A DNA stretch of 64,000 nucleotides from Chitinophagaceae bacterium (GCA_947371755.1 CANBQT010000004.1:36810-100809); one strand, 5' to 3'; positions 46,193 to 56,253 are shown, counted from the first letter of the stretch. Translations and numbers: made by a program. Notes: a model not told the origin generated them from the sequence alone.

Positions 46193-46200
46193 TAATTTTG
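46193..46200 (+). promoter_or_regulatory. Candidate -7 element upstream of the secreted hypothetical
   Basis: TAATTTTG matches TAnnTTTG 50 bases before the ATG at 46251. A TTG at 46166-46168 is somewhat too far upstream (24 bases). Confidence 0.4.
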
Positions 46201-46250
46201 GTATATCAAATTTAAAAAAAACAAATTCCGATAACATTAAAACAAAAATC

Positions 46251-46694
46251 ATGAAAAAGTTATTCATCGCAGCACTTGTAACCATTTTTATCAGTACTAG
46301 TTCTTTCGCAGCAAACAGTCCCGAAAATGTAAGGTCATTTAAAGAAATGAACAATATTAGTAATACTAATTCTTCTGTGAATTGGAAATACACTGAAAGT
46401 TTTCAAAAAGCAAGCCTCGCTGTGAACGGACAAAATACAGAGTACTTCTACACTCCTGAAGGTGATTATTTAGCTAGCAGTAAAACTTTTGATTTCGATA
46501 AGCTTCCCAAAGGAGCGATTAAAACAATCACTAATAATTATGCATATCCATCCTATTCTTTAATCGAGTGCATCGTAATTGAAAATGCCGACCAGGAAAT
46601 CAATTATTATGTGTCTATGGAAAAAGCAGGTAAAACAACCATTTTACAAATCAATGAATCTGGAACTGTTTCGAATATCTCTGGATTGAAATAA
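46251..46694 (+). CDS. Secreted hypothetical protein
   Basis: A 147-residue protein with a clear signal peptide (LFIAALVTIFISTSSFA). The mature part has SLAVNGQNTEYFYTPEGDYLASSKTFDFDKLP followed by a helix and three strands (SLIECIVIENADQEINYYVSMEKAGKTTILQI, in two adjoining segments). This recalls the small PepSY-like / beta-lactamase-inhibitor-like secreted proteins of Bacteroidota, but I cannot assign it firmly. The start at 46251 is chosen because the signal peptide begins there; the open frame runs further upstream without coding character. It stands alone between two terminators. Confidence 0.75.
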   Translation: MKKLFIAALVTIFISTSSFAANSPENVRSFKEMNNISNTNSSVNWKYTESFQKASLAVNGQNTEYFYTPEGDYLASSKTFDFDKLPKGAIKTITNNYAYPSYSLIECIVIENADQEINYYVSMEKAGKTTILQINESGTVSNISGLK

Positions 46695-46708
46695 TTAGGC
46701 TCAGTTAG

Positions 46709-46748
46709 GATCCGGCAGAAAGTTACTTTCGGCCGGATCATTTTCTTT
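46709..46748 (+). terminator. Terminator after the secreted hypothetical
   Basis: GATCCGGC (46709-46716) pairs with GCCGGATC (46732-46739), extended inward by GAAAG-TTA-CTTTC across one A-G mismatch. ATTTTCTTT follows. Confidence 0.8.
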
Positions 46749-46827
46749 AATACACTAGGGTGACAATTGTTACAAATATTCTGCTTCCAATACCTTCCCT
46801 TTGCAGTAGAAATTAAAGAAATCGAAT

Positions 46828-48507
46828 ATGAGATATATCATTGTTGGAGGAGTTGCTGGGGGAGCAAGTACAGCGGCCCGCTTAAGAAGATTAGACGAAC
46901 ACGCTGAGATTGTTTTGTTTGAAAAGGGAAGCTATATTTCTTATGCCAATTGCGGATTGCCCTATTATATAGGCGATGTTATTACAGATAGAAATAAGCT
47001 TTTTGTACAAACAGCAGCATCATTCAAAGATCGCTTTAATATAGATGCACGTGTGATGAGTGAGGTTACAGCAATCATACCAGATAAAAAAGTGGTGCAG
47101 GTGAAGGATTTGAAGTCTGGTCTGGATTATGAACTTTCCTATGATAAATTAGTATTGTCTCCAGGTGCAGAACCCATCCGGCCGCCTTTAGAAGGTATTA
47201 ATAACGAAGGAATATTTACATTAAGAAATGTAATTGATACCGATCGTATTAAAGCATATGTCAACAAATTTCCACAAGGAAAAGCTGTGATAATCGGAGC
47301 GGGTTTTATCGGATTAGAAATGGCAGAAAACTTGCACAATTTGGGCATGCATGTATCTATCATAGAAATGGGGCCACAAATTTTAGCACCAGTTGATTTT
47401 CCAATTGCTGCTATCGCACAACAGCATATTCGTTCCAAAGGTGTTGACTTGAAATTGAAAACTACCGTCACAGGATTTGAGAGAACTGACAATGGACTAA
47501 AAGTTTTCATGAAAGACGAATTGCCATTGGAGGCTGATATTGTTATCCTTTCAATAGGAGTTAAACCTGATACCAGACTAGCCATTGCTGCAGGTTTAGC
47601 ATTAGGTTCAGCAAGAGGAATATTGGTGAACGAGTATTTGCAAACCTCCAATGAGGATATCTATGCAGTTGGTGATGCCATTGAATTTACAAATCCAATT
47701 ACACATCATTCCATGCCCACTTATTTAGCCGGACCAGCCAATAAGCAAGGTAGAATTTGTGCAAATAATATAGTACTGGGTAATAATAGTAAATACAACG
47801 GCTCCATCAATACAGCCATTGTTAAAATATTCGATCTAACAGTAGCTGTTGCTGGTGTGGCCAGTAAGCATTTAACAGCTGCTAAAATTGAACACTTGGT
47901 TTCAACTACACATAGCGGTTCTCATGCAGGATATTATCCGGGATCTGAACAAATGACCATTCAAATTAATTTTAGTCCTTCTGAATTCAAATTATTAGGT
48001 GCACAGATTATTGGCACGGATGGAGTGGATAAAAGAATTGACACGCTTTCTTCCGTGATACAAAGAGGAAGTACGATTGAGGAGTTAACTGAATTTGAAC
48101 ACGCATATGCACCACCTTATTCATCCGCAAAAGATCCAGTGAATATGGCAGGCTTTGTAGCAGAGAATATCATTCAAAAAAAATTGAAAGTGATTCCTTG
48201 GTCTGATGTGGCAAATATTTCAGATGATGATGTATTAATTGATGTTCGAACCGTAGTTGAGTTTATGGAAGGGAATATTCCTGGATCGATTAATATTCCT
48301 GTTGATGAGTTAAGAAGTCGTTTACATGAATTAGACAAAAAGGAAAACATTTTCATCTATTGTCAGATTGGATTAAGAGGATATTTAGCACAAAGAATTT
48401 TGTTGCAAAATGGTTTTGAAAATGTGAAAAATATTTCTGGGGGTTATAAATTATGGTCTGCCTGTGATCAGGAATCAAATTTAAAGGAACACACACTGGC
48501 ACTATAA
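46828..48507 (+). CDS. CoA-disulfide / persulfide reductase fused to rhodanese
   Basis: A 559-residue fusion. Residues 1 to about 450 are a pyridine nucleotide-disulfide oxidoreductase of the CoA-disulfide reductase group with FAD-binding YIIVGGVAGGASTAARLRR and the single catalytic Cys42 in YANCGLPYYIG. The C-terminal rhodanese domain (about 460-555) has the active-site loop YCQIGLRGY with Cys at about residue 512. Fusions of this layout reduce CoA-persulfide or disulfide with NAD(P)H in sulfur metabolism and redox balance. No regulon operator is seen upstream, so a link to the cys cluster is not shown. Confidence 0.88.
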   Translation: MRYIIVGGVAGGASTAARLRRLDEHAEIVLFEKGSYISYANCGLPYYIGDVITDRNKLFVQTAASFKDRFNIDARVMSEVTAIIPDKKVVQVKDLKSGLDYELSYDKLVLSPGAEPIRPPLEGINNEGIFTLRNVIDTDRIKAYVNKFPQGKAVIIGAGFIGLEMAENLHNLGMHVSIIEMGPQILAPVDFPIAAIAQQHIRSKGVDLKLKTTVTGFERTDNGLKVFMKDELPLEADIVILSIGVKPDTRLAIAAGLALGSARGILVNEYLQTSNEDIYAVGDAIEFTNPITHHSMPTYLAGPANKQGRICANNIVLGNNSKYNGSINTAIVKIFDLTVAVAGVASKHLTAAKIEHLVSTTHSGSHAGYYPGSEQMTIQINFSPSEFKLLGAQIIGTDGVDKRIDTLSSVIQRGSTIEELTEFEHAYAPPYSSAKDPVNMAGFVAENIIQKKLKVIPWSDVANISDDDVLIDVRTVVEFMEGNIPGSINIPVDELRSRLHELDKKENIFIYCQIGLRGYLAQRILLQNGFENVKNISGGYKLWSACDQESNLKEHTLAL

Positions 48508-48513
48508 GTTAAA

Positions 48514-48557
48514 ATCGAAACTTATTCTGTAATTTAAAGTTCTGAATAAGTTTTGAT
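48514..48557 (+). other. Stem-loop after the CoA-disulfide reductase gene
   Basis: ATCGAAACTTATTC pairs with GAATAAGTTTTGAT over 14 positions with one wobble and a 16-base loop. It has no strong T run and may be a weak terminator. Confidence 0.4.
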
Positions 48558-48577
48558 CATTTAATTCCAGCTGCCAT

Positions 48578-50314
48578 ATGCCTTTCAACGATACGAGTTC
48601 CACGATGATCAATCATCCTGGAAAATTAAAGAATAGTTACGATGCCATTGTAATTGGTTCGGGTATCAGTGGTGGTTGGGCTGCAAAAGAATTATGTGAA
48701 AAAGGGTTGAAAACCCTCGTTTTAGAAAGAGGAAGAGAGGTGGAACACATTAAAGATTACCCAACTGCCAATTTAAATCCCTGGGATCTAAAACATCGGG
48801 GAAATATAACCGATGCACATCGGAAAGAGAATAAGTTGATTACAAAAGCAGCAGGGTATGGCGAAGACAATCAACAATTTTTTGTAGAAGACAAAGATCA
48901 TCCTTATATCCAGGAGAAGCCTTTCGATTGGATCAGAGGTTATCAGGTAGGAGGCAAATCATTAACCTGGGGCAGGGCTTGTCAGCGTTGGAGTGATTTT
49001 GAATTTACCGGTCCTCAAAGATTCGGTTATGGTTGGGATTGGCCCTTACGTTATAAAGATGTAGCTCCATGGTATTCGCATGTAGAAAAATTTATTGGCG
49101 TTTGTGGTAATAAAGATGGAATAGAATCTATGCCTGATGGTGAGTTTCTTCCTCCTTTTGATTTGAATTGCGTAGAGCAACATTTAAAAGATAGCTTTCT
49201 AAAAAATTATGGCAATAGATATCTGGTTCATGCAAGATGGGCTCATCTAACCCAACCTACCCCATTACATATTGAGCAGGGTAGGGCTAAATGTCAGGCG
49301 AGAAACCTTTGTATGCGCGGATGCCCATTTGGAGGCTATTTCAGTAGCAATTCTTCTACATTACCATGGGCAATGAAAACAGGAAATTTAACTGTACGAC
49401 CTCATTCTGTGGTAGATAGTATTATATATGATCCCAAAACAAATAAGGCATCAGGCGTGAGAGTAATAGATGCCATTACGAAAGAAAGTACGGAGTATTT
49501 TGCAAAAATCATTTTTCTAAATGCATCTACTCTGAATAGTAATCTGATACTTTTAAATTCTACTTCCAATAGATTTCAAAATGGATTAGGAAATGATAGT
49601 GGAACTTTAGGAAAATATATTTGCTTCCATAATTATCGGGGTTGGATGAATGGATCCATTGAAGGTTTTGAAGATGGATATACTTACGGAAGAAATCCAA
49701 CCGACACCATAATTGCCAATTATAGAAATTTACATAAGATCGATACAGATTTTGTTGGTGGATTTACCACCTTCGCAGGTGCATATCGCGAAAGGGGCGA
49801 TGGAAATAGATGTCCAGAACAAATAGGTGCCAAATTCAAAGATGCCATGACAGAAGCTGGTCCCTGGCATATCTATGCTTATGTTCAAGGTGAAACGATT
49901 CCTAAAAAAGAGAATCATGTGCGTTTAAGTAATGATCAAAAAGACCAATGGGGTATCCCACAAATCATCACATCAGTTGGGTACGATGATAATGATGAGA
50001 GATTATTAAAAGATTTTTTTACCCAGACAGAAGAAATGCTCAGCAAAGCAGGAGTAAAAAATATCAATCATGCAGATTCAAAGCAAGCCCCGGGTTTGGA
50101 TATACATGAAATGGGGGGATGCAGAATGGGTAACGATAGTAAAAATTCTATGTTGAATCAATGGAATCAATTGCATGCCTGTAAAAATGTATTTGTAACT
50201 GATGGCGCATGCATGACCAGCACAGGGAATCAGAGTCCGAGTATCTTATACATGACTTTAACAGCCAGAGCTGTCGACCATGCTTTTAAAGAATTGAAAG
50301 ATGGAAATTTGTGA
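48578..50314 (+). CDS. GMC family oxidoreductase
   Basis: A 578-residue flavoprotein of the glucose-methanol-choline family, which oxidises sugars, sugar acids or alcohols. FAD-binding YDAIVIGSGISGGWAAKEL is at about residues 20-40, KSLTWGRACQRWSDFEF next to the flavin, a Cys-rich segment CQARNLCMRGCPFGG in mid-protein, and the active-site pair in DIHEMGGCRMG (His) and STGNQSPSILYM (Asn). In Bacteroidota such proteins are often paired with a Tat-exported gluconate 2-dehydrogenase subunit 3; none is seen here, and no Tat signal is present in this protein. Confidence 0.88.
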   Translation: MPFNDTSSTMINHPGKLKNSYDAIVIGSGISGGWAAKELCEKGLKTLVLERGREVEHIKDYPTANLNPWDLKHRGNITDAHRKENKLITKAAGYGEDNQQFFVEDKDHPYIQEKPFDWIRGYQVGGKSLTWGRACQRWSDFEFTGPQRFGYGWDWPLRYKDVAPWYSHVEKFIGVCGNKDGIESMPDGEFLPPFDLNCVEQHLKDSFLKNYGNRYLVHARWAHLTQPTPLHIEQGRAKCQARNLCMRGCPFGGYFSSNSSTLPWAMKTGNLTVRPHSVVDSIIYDPKTNKASGVRVIDAITKESTEYFAKIIFLNASTLNSNLILLNSTSNRFQNGLGNDSGTLGKYICFHNYRGWMNGSIEGFEDGYTYGRNPTDTIIANYRNLHKIDTDFVGGFTTFAGAYRERGDGNRCPEQIGAKFKDAMTEAGPWHIYAYVQGETIPKKENHVRLSNDQKDQWGIPQIITSVGYDDNDERLLKDFFTQTEEMLSKAGVKNINHADSKQAPGLDIHEMGGCRMGNDSKNSMLNQWNQLHACKNVFVTDGACMTSTGNQSPSILYMTLTARAVDHAFKELKDGNL

Positions 50315-50578
50315 GATAAAGCTCAATATTAATTGTAAAAAATAGTGATGTAATTGTATTTATTATATATGTTTTTATTAAAATTTCAGCAATAAAGTTT
50401 ATTATATTATATAATTTGATGAATTAGTGGCATTACTTCATTTTGCCATTTTCTAGATTTATCCTGACTAAGACTTAATCCCCAAAGAATCTATTGATTT
50501 GTGGTATTTGATATAATACTTTAAAGATAATTTTAAGATAGATCAAGGGGGATATTAGGCAAGTTATGATAACCCTTA

Positions 50579-52501
50579 ATGATGATCGATCCGGTAAAAC
50601 AATTAGAAAAAAAATTCTTCGAGCTACTCAGCACGGAAGTAGCCATGCAGAAGTTTTTGAATAATGAAGCCTTTGCAGGTATTTGGTTTTGGGATCTGCA
50701 TGATCGTGGTACTATTTGGCTTAGTAATTCATTGGAAAAATTATTAGGTTTTGAAGAAAACCAACACCTGAAAATTCCACTCTCCTGGAATGAATTGCTC
50801 CCTGTTGATAGAATTGATACAATTTGTAATTCTTTTGATACCTATTTAGCATCTGATACTGAATCACAATTTGAAATGCAGATTCCGTTCTTACAAAAGA
50901 ATAGTCGTGTTCATTATTTAAAGTGCAGGGCTATTGCTGTAAATAATAAGTCTTACCTCCTAGGTCTAATTCAAGTTCAACATAAAAGTGAAGAGATCCG
51001 GACAGATCATATCACAGAATTTCCATTTACACGTAATTCCATTGAATTAGAGCAAGAAATACCGTTAAAAAATTTAGCCGTTGACATTAATGACGATCAT
51101 GAATTTGCTTCGAAATATGAAAGCTTAATAAATGCGGGAAATTTGGGAGGATGGGAATATAAAGTAGATAATGGTGATCTTTGGTGTAGTAAGGAATATT
51201 TTGAGTTATTGGGCTATGACACAAGTTCCATAAAAAGCTGGGAAAAATATGAGACCCAAAAAGTATGGGTAGACTTATTACATCCTGAGGATAAAGAAAA
51301 TGCTAGAGCTTATTTTACGAATTACTTAAAGCACCTGAAAGGAATTTATCGACAGGAGTTTCGCATGAAACATGCTGATGGGAACTGGATTTGGGTCTCT
51401 AGTAGAGGAAAGGTAATGAGTGAAATTGTAGATGGGGTAAAAACAAAAATTGTTATTGGTACACATACCGACATCTCTGAAAGTAAAAGGTTAGAAAAAA
51501 AGCTATTTGAGAGTAATACATTGATGTTAAAAGATAATGCACTTTTAAATTCAATTATCAATAGTCCCGATAATATCATTATTATCAGTATTGATATGGA
51601 ATACCGTTACACTTCCTTTACGAACAATTACCGAAAATTTGTAAAAGAGAAATTCGGAAAGGATATCTATATTGGATACAAATTAATAGATATATTTTCT
51701 GAATCACAGTTAACCATTTTTAAACCTAAAATTGATGCAGCTCTTAGTGGAGAGCATTGTGAACTAAGTGTGTCAATTCCTATTGATTCTAATAAATTGC
51801 TATACGTCAATAATAAATATAATCCTATTCAGGATGAATATGGTAAAATTATCGGCGCAACAGTTTTTATACATGACATCACGAGTGAAAAGAATTCTGA
51901 AATTGAGAATAAAATGAATGAATTGAGGTATTCTAGTTTATTCTATGGAGCTAGTGATGCCATTTTCATTGCGAATGCTGCAACAGGTTTTTTGGTGGAT
52001 GTAAACCTGAAAGCAATTGAATTGACTGGATATGAAAAATCTGAACTTTTATCCATGCATCAGACTCAACTTCACCCACCTGAAATATTACTTGAAATAG
52101 AATCGATCTTCAAAAAGTTTAGTTCTGCAAAAGGATTTATCTCAATTGAATCATTAGTCTTGTCAAAAAACGGCAAACTAATTCCGGTTCAAATCACAGC
52201 AGGCAGTACTTTCCAAATTGGGGAGGAGACTTTTGTGGCTGGATATTTTAAAGACATTAGTTCCAGAGTTCGCATCACTGAAGAATTGAAAATACACAGC
52301 CAGCATCTAAAAGATATTGCCTGGACCCAATCGCATATGTTAAGAGCCCCATTAACCAGGTTAATGGGATTAGTAAATGCATTACATCGGGGTATTGTGC
52401 CTGAAGAGGAAAAGTCTATGTACCTGAATTATGTAAAAGAGGCGTCTAATGAGCTGGATGATGTAATTAGAGATATTACAGCCAATACCATCATTAATTA
52501 A
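50579..52501 (+). CDS. Multi-PAS sensor protein with a terminal phosphoacceptor-like helix pair and no ATPase domain
   Basis: A 640-residue cytosolic protein with about four PAS domains (roughly residues 25-135, 180-310, 320-445, 450-580). The second has a clear PAC tail (GNWIWVSSRGK ... GTHTDISESKR). The last 60 residues form a DHp-like helix pair with the H-box WTQSHMLRAPLTRLMGL, then stop; there is no HATPase domain. The stop is followed one base later by the end of the convergent MFS gene, so there is no room for a lost kinase domain. It may be phosphorylated or partnered by another kinase, or only bind. The 264 bases upstream are A/T rich with no clear site. Confidence 0.8.
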   Translation: MMIDPVKQLEKKFFELLSTEVAMQKFLNNEAFAGIWFWDLHDRGTIWLSNSLEKLLGFEENQHLKIPLSWNELLPVDRIDTICNSFDTYLASDTESQFEMQIPFLQKNSRVHYLKCRAIAVNNKSYLLGLIQVQHKSEEIRTDHITEFPFTRNSIELEQEIPLKNLAVDINDDHEFASKYESLINAGNLGGWEYKVDNGDLWCSKEYFELLGYDTSSIKSWEKYETQKVWVDLLHPEDKENARAYFTNYLKHLKGIYRQEFRMKHADGNWIWVSSRGKVMSEIVDGVKTKIVIGTHTDISESKRLEKKLFESNTLMLKDNALLNSIINSPDNIIIISIDMEYRYTSFTNNYRKFVKEKFGKDIYIGYKLIDIFSESQLTIFKPKIDAALSGEHCELSVSIPIDSNKLLYVNNKYNPIQDEYGKIIGATVFIHDITSEKNSEIENKMNELRYSSLFYGASDAIFIANAATGFLVDVNLKAIELTGYEKSELLSMHQTQLHPPEILLEIESIFKKFSSAKGFISIESLVLSKNGKLIPVQITAGSTFQIGEETFVAGYFKDISSRVRITEELKIHSQHLKDIAWTQSHMLRAPLTRLMGLVNALHRGIVPEEEKSMYLNYVKEASNELDDVIRDITANTIIN

Positions 52502-52502
52502 T

Positions 52503-53750
52503 TTATAAACCCATCGCCTTTCTTTGTTTTACCATTTTACTCACTCTATATACCATTAAAATACTTATTACAGAAAGCACTGAAATTACAATACCTAAAG
52601 TGTTATAGTGTTCCAATGGACTATACTTGTCTTTCTGTACTACAATCATTCCACCAACAACAGCGGCTACTCCACCTGCTATTTGTTGTAAGGAAGCATT
52701 GATACTCATAAATGCGCCTCGGTCATGCATTTTAGGGAGTCCCGAAGTAAGTGCCATTGCAGGTACCATCCTACTCATCATACTAACCATAAAAAAGATA
52801 TTCATGATGATGATTAAAGTAAAAGCAACTGGTGTGAGATTGGTATAGATTAATACCATGATGATCATCATGATCGAAGCAATTAAAAAGATCTTGAACT
52901 TATCTATGGTATCACTTAATCTTCCAATCAAGGGCATTGTAATAAGTGAACTAACACCCGAGACCATAAAAACTATGGGTAGTTGTTGTTGAGTAAGTTT
53001 CAAATTGTTGATCGCAAAAGCACTACTCCAAGGCATCATCATAAACCCACCAATAGACAATATGGCTGTTGATAAAAAGCCTATTCGATAATGTTTTTGA
53101 GAGATGGTATTTATTAAGTGCAGGATGACATTTTTTTCATTCTTTTGATCTAAATGTTTCGTAACAGGTTTTAGTTTTAATAATACGATCAACCAAACAA
53201 TCGCAGCAAGAGCAACAATCATTAAAAATGGCGTTTGCCATCCCCATGCATTTGCAAGGTATAAACTGATCGGAATTCCTAAAACCTGACTAGCACCAAA
53301 CCCCATTTGCATAAAGCCCATCACTCTTCCCCTTTTTTGTATCGGGAAGAGGTCCGCAACAATGGCCATTGAAATAGAACCTATCACTCCTCCAAAAAGT
53401 CCGGTAATGATCCTTGCCACAATTAGCATGATATAATTATGTGCAAGTCCACAAAATAAAGTGCCTATGATAAAACCAATATAGAAAAACAATAATAATT
53501 TTTTACGATCGAATTTGTCAGCAAAACCTGCGGTTAATAAACCGGATATACCAGCACTAAAGGCATATGCAGAAACTGCCATGCCAAATTGAGAGGTCTT
53601 TAAGTTCATTGATTTCATCAGCATATCACCCAATGGCGACATCACCATAAAATCCAATACCACGGTAAATTGTGTGATGGCTAATAAAAATATGACTAGT
53701 ACCTGATAAGCTGTAAACTTATCAGTATGATGAGTTGTTTCTGTTTGCAA
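52503..53750 (-). CDS. MFS transporter
   Basis: A 415-residue major facilitator with 12 predicted helices. The N-terminus ITQFTVVLDFMVMSPLGDML and the loop motif GFADKFDRKKLLL (motif A) resemble drug/sugar efflux transporters of the AraJ/DHA1 type, with RIITGLFGGVIGSISMAIVADLF as motif B/C. The substrate is unknown. It is transcribed toward the PAS gene and lies downstream of the GH2 gene across a terminator, so it is likely a separate unit. Confidence 0.85.
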   Translation of the reverse strand: MQTETTHHTDKFTAYQVLVIFLLAITQFTVVLDFMVMSPLGDMLMKSMNLKTSQFGMAVSAYAFSAGISGLLTAGFADKFDRKKLLLFFYIGFIIGTLFCGLAHNYIMLIVARIITGLFGGVIGSISMAIVADLFPIQKRGRVMGFMQMGFGASQVLGIPISLYLANAWGWQTPFLMIVALAAIVWLIVLLKLKPVTKHLDQKNEKNVILHLINTISQKHYRIGFLSTAILSIGGFMMMPWSSAFAINNLKLTQQQLPIVFMVSGVSSLITMPLIGRLSDTIDKFKIFLIASIMMIIMVLIYTNLTPVAFTLIIIMNIFFMVSMMSRMVPAMALTSGLPKMHDRGAFMSINASLQQIAGGVAAVVGGMIVVQKDKYSPLEHYNTLGIVISVLSVISILMVYRVSKMVKQRKAMGL

Positions 53751-53768
53751 GTAGGTGCTTTAAATAAT

Positions 53769-53804
53769 AAAAGGATCTCTTTAACTCAGCAAAGAAATCC
53801 TTTT
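53769..53804 (-). terminator. Terminator after the GH2 gene
   Basis: On the minus strand AAAAGGATTTCTTT pairs with AAAGAGATCCTTTT (one mismatch) with an eight-base loop, followed by a T-rich stretch. It lies 32 bases beyond the GH2 stop. Confidence 0.65.
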
Positions 53805-53835
53805 AAATTTAGAATACAAAACCTTCTGTATAAAC

Positions 53836-56253
53836 TTATTGGCATTCCAGATCTACAGTATTCAACTGAATGCCATCCAAAACCGCTTCAAAACGTTGCT
53901 TGCTTTTTGTTTTTCCCGACTGAATAATTACCTGACACTTTCCATTGAAACTTGATCTTTGCCATTTGGCATCCTTACAAAAGTCGGCTTCATGACTACT
54001 GGGATCTCCATTGCCTACACCAATTATTTTAGCATCACCCAACAATTTAAAGCTGATCATTTTGTTCGCATCTGGAACTACACGGCCTTCTTTGTCTAAA
54101 ACAGTAATATTGATAACAGAGATATCCTTTCCATCTGCACTTAAATGCGTTTTGGAAGGCTCTAATAATAATTTTGCCGCCTCATTGGTGGTTTCAACAA
54201 AACTGATTAATCTTTTTCCTTTCTTATAAGCCACCGCTTCTAATTTGCCTGGTTCATAATTCACAGACCATTGTAGATGACTATTTCTGGGCATGTCTTT
54301 TTTACCAAGACTTTTTCCATTCAAGAATAGTTCCACATTGTCGGCATTAGTATTTACCCAAACATCAATGGGTTTTCCTTCTTTGCCTTTCCAATTCCAG
54401 TGCGGGGAAATATGCAATACATCTTTATCTGTCCACCAACTTTGATAATAATAATAGATATTCTTTGGAAATCCACATGCATCCATAATTCCAAAATGAG
54501 AACTGATATTCGGCCATCTATAGGGTGTGGGTTCGCCTCTATAATCAAAGCCTGTCCACACAAATCCCCCTATCCAATAATTATTTACTGCCGCAACTTT
54601 CCACCAGGCTTCGGCTCTACTTGCCCACCAAGGTGCTATAATATCCTGATCTGGAACATAGGCTTTGATGCTGTCTTTTTCATAGATGCCTCTGGTTGTA
54701 ACAGTACTTCCCATTTCAGTTCCAATTATGGGTTGTTTGGGATGATCTCTATGATAATCTGCTACTGCATCATGACGGTAATTAAAACCTCTGATAGGAA
54801 TTACTTCGTTTACACCCTTAAAATAATTGGGTAGATCTGCAGCATAAGTACTTGTTCTAGTGGGATCTAACTCTATCTGTTTTGCTAAAAGTGTTTGTGC
54901 TATTCTTTTGCCAATGGTAGTGCTTTGAATCCATCCTTCTTCATTACCGATGGACCAAAGGAAGATCGAAGGATGATTACAATCGCGCTTGATTAATCTT
55001 TCGAACTGATCAATAAATTCATTACTACTATTCAATAATCGTTGTTCATCTAAGACGAGCATACCCAAACTATCGCAGGCATCCAGTAATTCAGGAGTAG
55101 GTGCATTGTGACTGGTACGATAGGCGTTACTACCCATTTTCTTTAAAAGGTCGATCCGATAAAATTGCATTTCATCGGGAAGTGCAGATCCAATTCCTGC
55201 ATGATCTTGATGGTTATTGGTGCCTTTAATTTTAACATGTTTACCGTTTAAGAAAAATCCTTCGTTGGCATCAAATCTTAGGGTACGTACCCCAAATCGA
55301 TGAATCTGTTTGTCTATGATCTTATCAGCGATCTTAATTTCAGAAACTACTCTATACAAATAGGGACTATCTAAATCCCAAACATGTGGTTTTTTTAAAG
55401 TTAGATTTTGTTTGAGTTGCAGGTTAGTTCTGGAAGATAGGATGATATTTTGCGCCGGAGCACTTGCAATTTTATTGCCATTTCTATCGGTGATATAAGT
55501 TTGTAAGATTCCATTACTGCCATTAAAACTTTTGTTTTCTATGGTTGTCTCAACCCCTACTTGGGCGTCTTTACCCTTCATATCAGTATATACAAAAACG
55601 CCGTCATTTGCAATGTGCAGATTATTCAATTTCTTTAACCAAACATGCCTGTAGATTCCTGCGCCCTCATAGAACCACCCCTCATATTGAGTTGCGTCTA
55701 CACGTACAGTGATTACATTTTCTTTTTCATAGTTAATAAAATCAGTAATATCATAATTCACACCCAAATAACCACTGAGGTTGGTGCCAGTAAAAATTCC
55801 ATTCACCCAAACACTTGCATTTCTAAAGATTCCATCAAATTGTAATTGGAAACGATTGCCGGAATCGGCCTTGGCTATTTTAAAATGTTTACGATACCAG
55901 CCAATACTGGTTTCAGGAAATAACCCACCCACTTTTCTAAAACCATGAGACTCTACATCAAAATTGGAATTGTTAGCAAAGGGTACTTCTATAGCCCAAT
56001 CGTGGGGAAGGTTCAAATTTGTCCAACCGCTATCCACAAAATTTGGATCAATGGCAGTTTCATAAGCTCCACCTGTTTTAGAAAAAATATTGGCAATGCC
56101 ATATTTGAAGTCTTTCGTAGGGTCTGATGCATGTCCATAATGAAATTTCCATTGATCGTCAAAGTTGATGACCTGTTGTGCTTTCGTGGATGAATGGATG
56201 AAAATTAATAAGAACGTGAATAATACTTGAATTGTATTTCTTTTTAAAAACAT
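53836..56253 (-). CDS. GH2 beta-galactosidase, exported
   Basis: An 805-residue glycoside hydrolase of family 2 with a signal peptide (VLFTFLLIFIHSSTKAQ). Domain order: sugar-binding beta-sandwich with WTNLNLPHDWAIE, immunoglobulin-like domain, TIM barrel with the acid/base Glu in WSIGNEEGW (about residue 437) and the nucleophile Glu in IIGTEMGST (about 511), then a DUF4982-like domain and a final Ig-like domain with HLSADGKDISVINITVLD. It would release galactose from beta-galactosides in the periplasm and so supply galK. It is divergent from the ATP-grasp genes; the 272-base gap shows no clear promoter. Confidence 0.92.
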   Translation of the reverse strand: MFLKRNTIQVLFTFLLIFIHSSTKAQQVINFDDQWKFHYGHASDPTKDFKYGIANIFSKTGGAYETAIDPNFVDSGWTNLNLPHDWAIEVPFANNSNFDVESHGFRKVGGLFPETSIGWYRKHFKIAKADSGNRFQLQFDGIFRNASVWVNGIFTGTNLSGYLGVNYDITDFINYEKENVITVRVDATQYEGWFYEGAGIYRHVWLKKLNNLHIANDGVFVYTDMKGKDAQVGVETTIENKSFNGSNGILQTYITDRNGNKIASAPAQNIILSSRTNLQLKQNLTLKKPHVWDLDSPYLYRVVSEIKIADKIIDKQIHRFGVRTLRFDANEGFFLNGKHVKIKGTNNHQDHAGIGSALPDEMQFYRIDLLKKMGSNAYRTSHNAPTPELLDACDSLGMLVLDEQRLLNSSNEFIDQFERLIKRDCNHPSIFLWSIGNEEGWIQSTTIGKRIAQTLLAKQIELDPTRTSTYAADLPNYFKGVNEVIPIRGFNYRHDAVADYHRDHPKQPIIGTEMGSTVTTRGIYEKDSIKAYVPDQDIIAPWWASRAEAWWKVAAVNNYWIGGFVWTGFDYRGEPTPYRWPNISSHFGIMDACGFPKNIYYYYQSWWTDKDVLHISPHWNWKGKEGKPIDVWVNTNADNVELFLNGKSLGKKDMPRNSHLQWSVNYEPGKLEAVAYKKGKRLISFVETTNEAAKLLLEPSKTHLSADGKDISVINITVLDKEGRVVPDANKMISFKLLGDAKIIGVGNGDPSSHEADFCKDAKWQRSSFNGKCQVIIQSGKTKSKQRFEAVLDGIQLNTVDLECQ

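Noticed and set aside
46077-46250. N-terminal extension of the secreted hypothetical
   Set aside because: The open frame continues upstream, but the signal peptide begins at 46251 and the extra residues do not look coding.
47139-47651. A 170-codon open frame on the minus strand
   Set aside because: It lies wholly inside the CoA-disulfide reductase gene, which has clear motifs on the plus strand; the antisense protein shows no family feature.
52440-52560. Frameshift or deletion removing a histidine kinase ATPase domain
   Set aside because: The convergent MFS gene ends one base after the stop and is intact, so no remnant of an ATPase domain is present.
54400-54834. A 144-codon plus-strand frame
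   Set aside because: It is antisense to the TIM barrel of the GH2 gene and its composition has no protein-like pattern.
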